Source of the DNA: Diplonema papillatum
Lineage: Eukaryota; Euglenozoa; Diplonemea; Diplonemida; Diplonemidae
Length of the DNA stretch: 64,000 nt
Assembly (NCBI GenBank): GCA_030068145.1
Contig: JAPJBO010000069.1
Coordinates: 248,001-312,000, forward strand
Direction of reading: 5' to 3'
Shown: piece by piece, positions 22,650 to 32,876 of the stretch
Position numbering within the stretch: position 1 is the stretch's first letter
Layout: every line of letters begins with the position of its first letter
Notes under the pieces: generated by a model
The model's database searches: none
Seen by the model: only the letters and a program-made list of their open reading frames with translations
What the model was told of the DNA's origin: nothing
Translations under genes and position numbers: made by a program

Positions 22650-23490
22650 GAGAAACGCCGCCGACCTCTGAAAACCATTGCAAAAACCGTTCACCCGCGT
22701 TACCGGCATTCGCTTCACGGGGTTTAATGAACCCGAACTCACATCCGTTTGAAGCTTGAACAGCTCGCAATCGCACGAGGCACACTACTCATACGGGGAG
22801 TCGCGCACTCAAATTCCGACATACGCATTTCGCACCTGCCAACACAGCATCAATGATAGACCGCGGATTGAAATGACGTCGAGCTCCAAAGCGGCCAGTT
22901 TGCACCCGGTGCAGCAAAAAACGGGTTCGCGGGCAGAATGGATGATGCAAAAAGCATGCGCGTCCTCTTTTTTTGTTGGGGTGTTTCAATGCTTTGCATA
23001 AATGAAGGGGAAAAAAGGGCACCGAGGGAGGCGGCGCCAGAAGCGGGTTCGGTGCCTCCTGCGCAAGCAGACTTCGCGCCGTATCGCAGCGCTGCCCAGA
23101 TTCTGAGTCCCGCAGGCGCAAACCCGGTGCGCGTGGCGCCCTCGCGCATATTTCTCCGGAAGTGCACACAAACAGCAGCATGGCGTGCACTAGCAAAGCA
23201 GTCCACCATCTACACTCCATCTGCACTTGTAGTATGCTCGACGCCAACGTGACTCCGCAGGAGGTGACACGCGCTATCGGTGCCGGGACCCTTGTTGGAG
23301 TTAAAGTTCGCTTGCAATTCCGGGGTTTCAGGGTCTCTTTTTCTTGGACGAACCGTCTGCTGGCCCCGCAAAGTCCAAAGACGTTCCGGGATACACGAAG
23401 GCGGCTTATGGACTGAGAAATAGGCGTGCCACGCCGCGATGTCCGCGCACCCCCTGTCTGTGGTGAGGGAATGGTTCGGAATCAGCGTGA
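22650..23490. other. Spacer; one R2 copy near 23298
   Basis: No gene supported. A minus-strand frame of ~150 codons (22789-23247) lacks an ATG start and homology. At 23298-23345 'gagttaaagttcgcttgcaa' and 'ttccggggtttcagggtctc' form a diverged R2 copy. Confidence 0.45.
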
Positions 23491-23494
23491 GTAC

Positions 23495-23640
23495 AAGCGT
23501 TTCTTCAGGGGAAACCAACGAGGCAGGCGATGTAGTCGATGTACCGACCGGTCGTTGTGTTAGAAGGTACTTCGCTACCGTTCGACGGTTGCTGAATGTG
23601 ATAACACCATAGTTGACGAGTTGTGTATGGCCGAGGTTGG
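23495..23640 (-). pseudogene. Degenerate echo of the dioxygenase gene
   Basis: Translates to QLVNYGVITFSNRRTVAKY and beyond, a diverged version of QLVEHGVVTFGDRRTARYF in the gene at about 24100-24160. Nucleotide blocks such as 'gcgatgtagtcgat' and 'tgataacaccatagttgacg' align with 23970-24160. This is an internal segment of the gene copied just beyond its own stop codon, now heavily mutated. Confidence 0.7.
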
Positions 23641-23655
23641 GGCATACACGTCGGC

Positions 23656-25994
23656 TCAGTCGTTGAACCCTTGCTTCAGCGATCCCGCAAAGTCCTTCGG
23701 GACGTAGTGGATGAGGAGCATGGTCGTCTCGGTTCCGGGGGGAATCCTTTCTCGCCAATGGACCATCTGCCGGCCCCTGAAAGCCAGCGCGTCCCCTGGG
23801 TACAGCGCCACGGCCTTCGACTGCGCAGCAGGCGGCTTGACGGCGTCGCCCCTGCGGGGCGGCTGCGGCTGCAGCCCGATGCAAAGCGGCCAAACGTCGC
23901 ACGCCGGAAACTGCTCGAGTAGAATGGACACCACGATGTCGGCTTGGTCTCGGTCTTGGTGGGGGGCCAGCTCGGAATCGTCGCGGTAGGAGATCATGTA
24001 CGAGTACGACGGCTTCACGGGGAAGCCGACGAGACGGGTGATGTAGTCGATATACTGACCCATGATCAGCCTTGCGACGGGGTCGTTGTACGCAAAGTAT
24101 CGTGCGGTTCGCCGGTCGCCGAACGTGACGACACCATGCTCGACCAGCTGCTTGTAGTGGTCCGCCAGGAGCTGCCGAACGTCCGGCCTCAAAAAGTGCC
24201 GCACGCACGTGTGCAGCTCCGCCCGCATCCCCGCGGCCGGACAGTCCGGCGGGTGGTCGGCGGCAGCGACCTTCGCGAACTCGAGCAACCGGAGCAGCCG
24301 CAGCACGGCCGGGACCTGCAAGTCTGCTGCGGTCACGCCCCCACCCGCCTTCGACGGCACCGCACCGATCCGCGGGTCTCCGGCGAGGCACAGCGGAAAC
24401 GCCCGCGCGGCTGCGTCGTCGCTGGGGTCGACTTCCGCGCAGAAGTACCGCAGCGACAGCGCCGGCCCGCCGCGCCGTGCCGCCGCGTGGTACTCGGCCT
24501 CTGCCACGGCTGCCTCGCCGCACAGCTCGCGGCAGAGCCCCGAGAGGAGGTGGTACTGCGCCAATATGTAGGAAAGCGTGCCTCCGCCGTCTTCCCCCCC
24601 GCGCCGGAAGCCCCCTAGCGACTCGTCCCACGCGCGGAAAACCCCGCCGAGGTGTTCGTCGCAGCGCGCTTTGAACGCGCCGCGCCCAGCCCAGGTTTCC
24701 GCGGTGCTGAGCAGCCGCAGGGTGGCTTCGTTCCAGAGGCACGCGGGACACCCCCGCCGCCCGTCCGCTGCGGCGGGGCGGGGAGGCGGCACGAACGAGA
24801 GGCGCACGACGGCGCTATCCAAAAGCGCGTCGTTCGCTGCCCCGTCCTCGCAGCGGCACGCCCCCCGCGCTTGGAGGTGCCTGCACACGGGCGTGTACGG
24901 CGAGCGCTTCCACTGCGGCGTCGCCGACTCCCGGCGGAGGGGCTGGTCTGGCGGCCTCGGCTTCGGCGCCGGCGGCGGCATGACGAGGGCCTTTGTAACC
25001 TTTTTCCGCGGGATCCGCGCCCGCAAGGCGGCCATGTCCTCGATGGCTTTCCGAGTGTCCGGATGGTCGCGTCCGTGGGTCTGCTTGAGACCGCGGATGG
25101 TGTGCGAAAGCGCGGCCATCTCGGCCTTCAGGTCGTCGTCGACGCCTTCGGCGGACCGGCGCCGCTTCCAGCCTTTCGACGCGACGGGAACTTCGGGCTG
25201 CTGCGCCTTCGAGAACTCGACGGCTTCGATGTTCTCCAAGCGCCTCCTCTGCCGGACTTCCTCTGCTTCCAGCTCGTCGATCCGGGGGGGTCGCCCGTCT
25301 TCGCTTCCCTGCGCCGCGGCCAAATCCCGGTTCCCCAGCCGCCGTCTTGAGCGGGTTTCCTCCGTTTCGGGTGCGTCGGACTGCCGCGCGTCTCCTTCTC
25401 GTCGTTTCCGGCTGCCTTCCGCGGCTCCGTCTCTCTTTCTGCCGTCGGACGGCGCGGCCGAATCAAGGTTCTCCAGCCGCCGTCTTGAGCGGGTTTCCTC
25501 CTTTTTGGGTACGTCGGACTGCCGCGTGTCTCCTTCTCGTCGTTTCCGGCTGCCTTCCGCGGCTCCGTCGCTCTTTCCGCCGTCGGACGGCGCGTTCTTC
25601 GCGCGAATTTCGTCGCTGGTCTGTCGGTCTTGCTCCGAGGTCCCTGCCTCCGCGCCGGAAGCGGCGGGTGTCGCTGCGGAATCCGGGCGGGTTGTTTCAT
25701 CGGAGCGCGCGGCCGGCGCGTCGTGGTTTTGGTGGGCGGGAGTGGTCAGTCGTTCTTGTCCTTGACTTCCTCCTCCACCGGCATCATCGCCGATGCTTCC
25801 GGCGCTTCGGGGTTGTCCTCCACATCCCCCCGCGAGATGCTCCGCCAGATCCGCAGCTCGACCGCCGGCTTCAGCACGTGCCGGACCAAGTAGTACAGCA
25901 TCGCCGCGAAGGCCAGGATCGGCAGCAGGTACTCCCTCACGAAGAACACCCAGTACTCCTCGCCCGGGCGCGGCTCCCGCGGGCGGCGGGGCAT
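23656..25994 (-). CDS. Membrane-anchored 2OG-Fe(II) dioxygenase (candidate two-exon model)
   Basis: The C-terminal ~200 residues look like a 2-oxoglutarate/Fe(II) oxygenase: PHQDRDQ gives the H-x-D pair, and GDALAFRGRQMVHWRERIPPG the distal His within the expected jelly-roll spacing. Upstream are Lys/Arg/Glu-rich tandem repeats (46-codon unit, about 25338-25600) and a zinc-finger-like Cys cluster (CRHLQARGACRCE). The long frame itself lacks an ATG until deep inside. A second frame starting at ATG 25994 encodes 82 residues with one membrane helix (YLLPILAFAAMLYYLV) and stops at 25746. Joining them by an intron 25621-25766 (donor GAA|gtcaag, acceptor gacag|ACC, phase 0) gives ~730 residues with an N-terminal anchor and lumenal or cytosolic catalytic domain, like prolyl-4-hydroxylase architecture. 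That junction is inferred, and two separate genes remain possible. Substrate unknown. Confidence 0.6.
25338..25600 (-). repeat. In-frame 138-bp tandem repeat inside the dioxygenase gene
   Basis: Two units 138 bp apart share 'gccgccgtcttgagcgggtt' and 'cgtctccttctcgtcgtttc'. Because 138 is a multiple of three, the duplication lengthens the charged linker without breaking the frame. Confidence 0.8.
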
Positions 25995-26177
25995 CGTGGG
26001 GCGGGATCGTGCCTCCCGTTATTTCCGTCACGCGTATTCTCTTGACAGCGAGTGTCACCCGTCTCCACACACCCCCAGACTTGACTGTATTGTTGTGTGT
26101 TGTTCACGGACTGCGAATGCCCGAAGGGGGGGGAAAGTCTTAGTTTAGTGTTCGGGCAGAATCTTGCCTCTCGTCCC

Positions 26178-26318
26178 CAAGCCCCCCAGGCAGCGATCTG
26201 GTCTGCCAGGCTCTTCGGCGGCGACGGCACCGAGTCCAGAAACAGCTGGAAACTCGTTAGCACCGTCCGGGTGGCGGTGGAATGATGGCGACCGCGCCCG
26301 AGCTGCTCGATGTACTGC
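26178..26318 (-). pseudogene. Orphan fragment of the tyrosine recombinase
   Basis: Translates to QLGRGRHHSTATRTVLTSFQ and on to SLADQIAAWGAWG, identical in protein to residues ~45-95 of the recombinase at 12969-13967; nucleotides differ at only a few positions. Both edges break off abruptly. It sits just upstream of the dioxygenase candidate in the opposite orientation to the retrotransposon pair. Confidence 0.9.
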
Positions 26319-26617
26319 GTATAAGTCGATCTTTGAGTGCGTGAGCCCCTCCGAAGAAGGTCCATCACACTAGTTCCAAGCTACTTAGCCCGGGTCTCTG
26401 GGTCGCGTCCCCCTCCTTCTTTTGGTCGCCTGGTCTTGCGTCTTGTTGATCCGTCCGGGCTGGGGGCTTCGCGCTTCCCCTCCGTCTTGCATCACCTCGT
26501 CTCCACTCCCTGCCGCACGGGCTCCTACTTTTTGTGCCACCTGCGACGCGGGTCGCTTTACTGCTTTTCTGCGCGACGGCTGCTCTGTACTCGTTGCCTT
26601 ATCCGCGATTGCCGCGC

Positions 26618-26660
26618 ATTTATGCGAGATGTACTGCGCCATCTGCAGGGGGCCGTCGAC
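26618..26660 (-). pseudogene. Second, tiny recombinase fragment
   Basis: Reads 'ccctgcagatggcgcagtac' then 'atctcgca' on the minus strand, matching 13090-13115 of the retrotransposon ('cagatggcgcagtacatcgcg'). Only ~35 bp are recognisable. Confidence 0.5.
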
Positions 26661-28100
26661 CCAGTACTCCTCGCAGGCGGTGCCTCACCCAGCACACCAG
26701 CTGTTTCAGGTGTGACCCGAAGAACACATGGTACGGTTCTCCATTTACCGTGCCAACGCCTCGGTTTTACTCTGCCTGGCGCCCTTCTTTCGCTGATTCG
26801 ATATCCCCGCGCCGGAAAGGAAAAAGAAGAAGGGCACGAGAGCTAAAACAGCAAGCCCAATTGCGGATGTCTCTTTTAGAAGGCGGCGTTTTCTTCACCT
26901 TTCTGGATTGGGGGTGAAGACCAGGGGGGACAGAGGGGGGGGTAGGGTTCTTGAATAGCATGCAGGAAAATACACGGCGCACTCCAGCATATTTTGGCTG
27001 GAGCTGCGGTTTCACTGACGGACAGTGCACGGCTTGCACTGCGGTATATTCGGGCCGTGATCTCAAAGACGGCTGACAGCGGGTTTGCGGTTGCAACCAA
27101 TTTTTTTCTCCAGCAGCAGATGCTGGGAGTCACCGTGCAGCGAAGACGAAAGACTTCGGCCATGCCCCCAATAACTCAGAGCTTTTAGTCCATTCGGAGT
27201 AAGCTGGTATAGACTCCCAAAGCCGTAGCCCCGAGTAAGCTCTGCGAACAGACAACTACTTTTTCGTGTCCGGTGTTGTCAGTTTTCGGGACCCTCTTGG
27301 GGTGCTGATGAGAACGGAAGTGGAGGGAGGAAGAACCAAAACAAAAAGGAAACAGTCCGAAAGAAATGCTGAAAAATAAAACGGAGGGGGGGTTCGAAGG
27401 TTACACCCGGGGGATGGATCTCTTGATGCTTGGCAAATCGTAGAAAGCACGTTTTTCACAGCACCCCGGTGTGTGGCGACAGAGGAAGAGGGCCGCGTGT
27501 TGATTGAACGACCATTGCACCGATCGTGAGCAAGAATAGCCATGCACCGAAGAGTAACCTCCTGGAATGGAACCACCACCGCGACGTGGTTTTTCGATTG
27601 GGTCCAAGATTCGAGTCTTCCGGAAGAACTCTCGAGACAATCTTTCACGACATTTCTTTCCGTCGCAAAAATGCGGATTGGACCATCATTTGACTGGCGG
27701 AAGAGAAAGTCACATCCCGACAGCGACAGATGTGTTCTCATTTGCTTTTCTTTTTTTGCAAGACTACGTCGCGGTGAATGAATACGTTGATCCCCCGCCC
27801 CTTCCCAGGCGCTGGCTTGCTGGTGTGCTGCGAAAGGGACAAAGAAAAAAGAGCAAGAAGAAATAGGAGTGGTTTTTTTTTTTTTTTTTGATGATGAGCT
27901 TGGCAAAGGCCGCACGTCGCCTCTCTTTTTTATCTTATCTCTCGCTGCGCCCGACTGCCAGGCTGCCCCGCGCGCGGAAGTGGTTCGGCGCCAACGACCG
28001 GTGCTGCCGCCCAGTTGCGCGGCGCGAGGGCCGGTCGCACCTGTGTCTCGGGTTGCTTCGAAAACGCCGCCGTTGTCTTCCTTGCCCTACGAACGCACGG
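26661..28100. other. Spacer downstream of ATIC
   Basis: No gene supported on either strand. The 219-codon minus-strand frame ending at 27256 has no recognisable motif and spans a poly-A/T run near 27875. Confidence 0.4.
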
Positions 28101-28101
28101 C

Positions 28102-30644
28102 TCAGTGGTGGAACAGCCTCAAGTTCGTGCGGCAGATTACCATGTCGTACTTGTCGGCGGTGTCGATGCAAACCTGGGTGTGAAGGATCAGTTGCATAGG
28201 TCTTGCGGCGTGTTTTGGGCCAGTAGACAAGTACAAGTATTGTGGGGGTTTTGCTGGTTGATTGAGAGTGTTGATGCACGACAAAAATCGATAAGGGTTT
28301 TGGGTTAGAATGCAAAGAATCTGAAAGGAAAGCGGAGAGGGAGTTGCTCACGCTGGTGATTTCTTTACGTGGAGTCCCCTAACGCGTTTCTGAGGGGGTG
28401 CTTGGAACTTGGCAGGTGGGGGACAATGACCGCTCTTGTCGGCGTGAAGGTCTGGGTGTCGCGTTGGGGATGCTGGTGCTGCAACCCTTTACAACGAACC
28501 GGTCACCGTTGTTCTTGCCCTACGAAACGCAGTGGTCTCGGTGGTGGAACAGCCTCAGGTTGAGCGCTGTGCACGCGCCCCCCTCCCCCAGACCACGAGG
28601 CTTCAAATACTTGCACGGTGAACTCCAGCCTCTGGGCTGGTTAAATCGGGAGGTTCCAAAAGGGCATGTGCCACACCCGCAAAGGGCATGTGCCACACCC
28701 GCAAAGGGCATGTGCCACACCCGCAAAGGGCATGTGCCCAGCTGGAATTGAAAAAGCGGGCGCCACACCCGGGTGTGCATTTACACGCGTTACCCGTTTC
28801 TCGGATGTGTGACGCTGGTTAACTCCAGCTTCTGAGGCTGTGGATGACACCCACCAAAATTATTCAACGTCGGTCTCGGTAAGGCATACCTGGTCGTTGT
28901 TCGACCCGCCGGGCGCGATGATGTACTTCACTCCGGACGCGTGGGCACGGTGGATGTTGTCCGAGAAGGGGAAGAAAGCGTCGGACGCGATGCTCCTGCT
29001 CGACGCCTTCGCGAGCCACTCCTTCCGCTCGGCGGCGGTGAAGAAGGTCGGGACGGTTTCGAAGCTGGCCTCCCAGTCCTTGCGCTCTTCCTCGGTGCAC
29101 TCGGCCGCCGCGCCGGTGACGAACAAGTCGATCGCGTTCGACTTATCCGCTCGCTTGGTGCCCTTCTTGAACTGCAGGGCCAGCGACTTCGGGTGGAAGC
29201 GCATCCAGTAGTTGTCCGCCTTCTCGCCCGCCAGCCGCGTGCAGTGGATCCTCGACTGCTGCCCGGCGCCGATTCCGACGCACATCCCGTTGGCCGCGTA
29301 CACGACGCTGTTCGACTGTGTGTACTTCGCCGCGATTGCGGCGAGAAGCATGTCCCGTTCGGCTTCGACGCCGACGGCCTTGTTCTTGGTCACAACGTCC
29401 TTCAGCCTGTCGGCGGTGATCAACACCGAGTTCCTCGGCTGCTGGAGGGTGAGGCCGTAGACGGAGCGCAGCTCCATCTCGTCGGGCACGAACGCCGGGT
29501 CCATGATCAAGCACGTGTACTTGCCCCCCTTCTTCTTCTTCAGGATCTCGAGCGCTTTTTCGCTGTACCCGGGCGCGATAACACCGTCGGACACTTCCCT
29601 GCTCAGGATGCGGGCGGTCGCTTCGTCGCACTCGTCAGACAGCGCGACCCAGTCTCCGAAGGACGACATCCTGTCAGCTCCACGGGCCCGCGCGTACGCG
29701 GACGCGAGAGGGGTCAACTCCAGGTCGGACACCTGGCACACAATTTTCTCGTCGTTCGTCAGCGGGACGCCGACGGCGGCGCCGGCTGGGGACACGTGCT
29801 TGAAGGAGGCCGCGGCAGGGAGGTGGAGGACTTCCTTCAGCTCCTTGACGAGGGCCCACGAGTTCAGGGCGTCGAGGAGGTTGATGTAGCCGGGGCTGCC
29901 GGACGCGATGGAGATGGGGAGGGGCCTGTTTTCGGACCAGAACTGCGCCGGCTTCTGGTGCGGGTTGCACCCGTACCGCAGCGGCATCTGGTGCGGCGTC
30001 GCGTGCGAGGCGCCGAGGTACTGGGCGCGGAACCACTGCGAGATGGCGGCGTCGTACTGTGCGGTGTGCTCGAACGCCTTGACGGCGAGCTTCTTCCGGG
30101 TCTCGAGGGTCACTTCGCCGTGCTGCTTCAGCTCGGAGACGACCTGGGGGTAGTCTTTCGGGTCGCAGACGACGGTTACCCGGGCGTGGTTCTTCGCGGC
30201 GGCGCGGAGGAGGGTGACGCCGCCGATGTCAACTTCTTCGACGGCCTGCGGGACTGTGATGTTCTCCTTCTTCGTCGCGTCGACGAACGGGTACAAGTTG
30301 CAGAACACGAAGTCGATCGCGCCGTAGCCCCTCTCTGCGAGCTGCGCCATGTCTTCCTGGGTGTCGCGGGCGAGGATTCCGCCGTGGACGGCGGGGTGCA
30401 GGGTCTTCACGCGGCCGCCGAGCATCTCCGGGGCGTTTGTGATGTCCGAGACGTCCTTGCACGGAATCGCGGCGGCCTGCAGCTTCTTCGCGGTGCCGCC
30501 GCTGGCGGCGAGCGTCAGCCCGAGCCCGGCCAGGTCCTTCGCGACGGCCTCGAGGCCCGTCTTGTCGAACACCGACAGCAGCGCGATCCTCGCGCTGCGG
30601 GCCTTCTTCGCCGCCGCGCTGACGTCCTCGGCTGCGCGCTTCAT
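28102..30644 (-). CDS. ATIC: Bifunctional AICAR transformylase/IMP cyclohydrolase
   Basis: Catalyses the last two steps of de novo purine synthesis: AICAR to FAICAR with 10-formyl-THF, then ring closure to IMP. Two exons: 28890-30644 and 28102-28173, 608 residues, close to animal ATIC. The IMPCH half shows [29 protein letters not shown] and [20 protein letters not shown]. The AICARFT half has [15 protein letters not shown] (the KH catalytic pair), [19 protein letters not shown]-type [11 protein letters not shown] and [17 protein letters not shown]. The intron is GT-AG, 716 nt, phase 0 (CAG|gtatgcc...acccag|GTTTGC). The second exon supplies the near-invariant C-terminus ending [11 protein letters not shown] 30644 is chosen because upstream in-frame ATGs lie in tandem copies of the leader. 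An ACAG|GG acceptor-like site is 40 nt upstream. Confidence 0.95.
28174..28889 (-). other. ATIC intron with minisatellite and terminal-exon echo
   Basis: Canonical GT-AG boundaries. Inside, 28661-28749 is a ~22-bp minisatellite of about four units ('gggcatgtgccacacccgca'). At 28509-28562 lies a copy of the end of the terminal exon: it still reads NLRLFHH but continues past the stop position. The phrases 'ttgccctacgaa' and 'gtggtggaacagcctca' are shared with 28081-28121. Confidence 0.85.
28661..28749. repeat. 22-bp minisatellite in the ATIC intron
   Basis: About four near-perfect units of 'gggcatgtgccacacccgca' plus AA. The unit length is not a multiple of three, consistent with non-coding DNA. 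Confidence 0.9.
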
Positions 30645-31015
30645 TGCTTCGGTTGGCTTTGGGTTTGCTTTCTTTGGCCCGCCCTGTGGATTCGTAACAT
30701 GAGCCAAGGTAGAAGGAAGAGGGGGGGTTTGGGCAGAAGGCCATGTTCTCTTCAGAGAGTACTTCATTGCTTCGGTTGGCTTAACTTGGTTCTGCTTTCT
30801 TTTGGCCCGCCCTGAGGATTCGTAACATGAGCCAAGGTTAAAGGAAGAGGGGGGGTTTGGGCAGAAGGCCATGTTCTCTTCAGAGAGTACTTCATTGCGT
30901 CGGTTGGCTTAACTTGGCTCTGCTTTCTTTGGCCCGCCCTGAGGATTCGTAACATGAGCCAAGGTAAAAGGAAGAGGGGGGGTTTGGGCAGAAGGCCATG
31001 TTATCTGCAGAGAGT
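30641..31015 (-). repeat. Tandem triplication of the ATIC leader and start codon
   Basis: Three direct units of 123-128 bp begin at 30641, 30764 and 30892. Each contains the start-codon context ('tcattgcttcgg' read as ATGA on the coding strand), the acceptor-like ACAG or TCAG followed by GGCGGGCC, and a pyrimidine-rich tract 'ccccccctcttcctt'. The innermost unit belongs to the gene; the outer two are 5' echoes that run into 'AAGTACTCTC' after the ATG instead of ATIC sequence. Confidence 0.9.
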
Positions 31016-31044
31016 ATTGGGGGTGTTAGATCCGGGGTGGGTCC

Positions 31045-31310
31045 GTATTCCCGGGCCCCTCGGCACTGTACTTCGAAGCGAGGAAAAGGAAAACTATCGC
31101 CAAAACAGACGCAGCTTTCTACCTTGGAACCGTATTCCCGGGCCCCTCGGCACTGTACTTCGAAGCGAGGAAAAGGAAAACTATCACCAAAACAGACGCA
31201 GCTTTCTACCTTGGAACCGTATTCCCGGGCCCCTCGGCACGGTACTTCGAAGCGAGGAAAAGGAAAACTATCACCAAAACAGACAGCCCGCAGCTTTCTA
31301 CCTTGGAAAA
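31045..31310 (+). repeat. 87-bp tandem repeat, three units
   Basis: Units start at 31045, 31132 and 31219 with 'gtattcccgggcccctcggc' and include 'gaagcgaggaaaaggaaaac'. The 87-bp period is a multiple of three, which keeps long frames open by chance (a 166-codon frame spans them); I do not take this as a gene. It lies directly upstream of the ATIC leader repeats. Confidence 0.9.
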
Positions 31311-31319
31311 GGCCGAACG

Positions 31320-31890
31320 CCTAAGCGGGCGAAAGAGTGTGTAAGTCGTGGGAAGGCGCTGGCATCGAACGGCTGCGTAGCAAGGAAAGATCAGGTGAGC
31401 CCCCCCACTTGCGAGTTCGAGGAGATCGCTCTTACAGGGGGTTTTACCTGCTGAGGGCTGCGTCCATTCTTCAAGGGTTGGACACAGGTTGGATACACGC
31501 CAATAAACGTTGGTAGTTTGCGCGCCTCACAAACGCTTCCAACGGTCTTTTTTGACGTGACAACAGGGCTGTTCTCGTAAGAAAAGGAGAGGGCCGCCCG
31601 GCGCTTCTTTCGACGGAGGCTAGAGAAGGTGAGACAATACAACTACAAATAGTCCTCCTAGATTTTCGATTCACTTGTCTTTCGTGTTTGACGGACCGGG
31701 TCGCACTGTAAACGGAGGCCGCCGCGTGCAGCTGGAACCGGTAGTCAAAGGGCCACGTCATGCACCTTTTGATACAGTGGAAATTCACTTGAAACGCGAA
31801 GGGTTTACAGCCTGCGGCTGACTTGCGGTATCTTTTTATGCGCAGTTCAACGTACACCTTCAACCAGCTGCCCGCCACCTGATCTCTCCA
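31320..31890. other. Spacer with an R1 right-end fragment
   Basis: No gene recognised. Around 31603-31650 'tttcgacggaggctagagaa' and 'gacaatacaac' match the inner right end of R1 at 57806 and 47950. Confidence 0.45.
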
Positions 31891-31891
31891 G

Positions 31892-32395
31892 CTACTTCTT
31901 CTTCGATTGGAAGACATCAGCGGTTCGAACCATGTTTTCGATGAAGGTTTCGAACTTGTGGTGGGCAGGCGTGAAGGGGCTCGGGTGTTTGTAGCAGGCG
32001 GTCGCGAAAAGCAGCTCGACGAACCCAGCGTACCCAACGCTGGCAGCCGGGGCCGCGAGGCGGGCGAACATTTGCTTCACCTCGTGGAACGTGAAGTTCT
32101 TGTCAGCCAGAGACAAGTCGGTGACGAAGGTGACGAACTCGGACTGCTCCCACAACTCGGCGGCTCCGGGCCTGTGCCTGGGTGACTTGGCGCAGTAGCC
32201 GGAGAACACCGTGCGCAGCTGGTCCCGGCTGTCCCGGGCGACATCTTGCACTTTTTTGCTCGCCAACACCTCGCGGAACGTCCACACGTGCAGAGCCCGA
32301 GCGTTCGGCAAGAGGTACTCTTCGACCAGCTCCCGCAACCGGACCGGCACGGGCTCGTCGGACTTCTGTTTGTGATTCGGGTAATTCTGCGGGTG
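31892..32395 (-). CDS. Helical protein of unknown function, 3' exon (possibly EF-hand-like)
   Basis: The frame has no ATG near its start (the first long-frame codon is GTG at 32350) and is open upstream to about 32395, where 'cacccgcag' could be a splice acceptor. It is therefore probably the 3' exon of a gene whose first exon I could not place. The ~150-165 residues form amphipathic helices: LRELVEEYLLPNARAL, then QLRTVFSGYC, EFVTFVTDLSLADKNFTFHEVKQMFARLA, and GYAGFVELLFATACYK. The paired helix pattern with acidic loops (TDLSLADKNFT) resembles degenerate EF-hand pairs in flagellar proteins, but calcium-ligand residues are not convincing. It ends TADVFQSKKK at TAG 31892. Confidence 0.6.
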   Translation of the reverse strand, partial: HPQNYPNHKQKSDEPVPVRLRELVEEYLLPNARALHVWTFREVLASKKVQDVARDSRDQLRTVFSGYCAKSPRHRPGAAELWEQSEFVTFVTDLSLADKNFTFHEVKQMFARLAAPAASVGYAGFVELLFATACYKHPSPFTPAHHKFETFIENMVRTADVFQSKKK

Positions 32396-32876
32396 TTCTG
32401 ATGAGTGTTAATAGGAGCGGGTTTGACACGTGTAAATAGAAGCGGGGTTGAGATGCTGACTTCCATTTTCTACAAGGCGGCTGCTTTTGTTTGTGTGTAC
32501 GTGTGTAAACCCTGGTTTGAGTGCTTTAGCACAGCACGCTGTCATCCGACACTTTTTGACACGTACAAGCAAGCTTGTTACCATAGTACATCCTCCTCCT
32601 ACTGCGTATACTGGCTCCGTCTGCTGCTTCGTCTTTACCGTCGCGGAAGATGCATAAATCGAAAGTAGAAAGGTCAGGCAGTGATTCGGTGTGTTTGTCA
32701 CAATCGTCGTGACGCCTCAGGACACGCTTCAGAAAAGAGGGGGCAAGGGTGGGTGGGCAAGCGAGGGGTGAAGTTTCGATGTTTTCGGGATAGCGACGGG
32801 GTTATTTAACCTGTAACGGGTGTTAGGTATTCGTCGGATATATTAATCTTCTAAAGATCTGCGATCTTATACGACT

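Noticed and set aside
22789-23247. A 152-codon minus frame with a hydrophobic start
   Set aside because: Begins with TTG, has no recognisable domain and lies in spacer DNA.
23210-24751. A 513-codon minus frame alongside the dioxygenase
   Set aside because: A shifted-frame shadow of the dioxygenase; only its last part, the echo, carries meaning.
28661-28749. Possible CRISPR-like short repeats
   Set aside because: Contiguous 22-bp minisatellite without spacers, inside a eukaryotic intron.
28941-30815. A 624-codon plus-strand frame antisense to ATIC
   Set aside because: GC-driven shadow; ATIC homology on the other strand is unambiguous.
30954-31454. A 166-codon frame across the 87-bp repeats
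   Set aside because: It stays open only because the unit is a multiple of three; no conserved start or domain.
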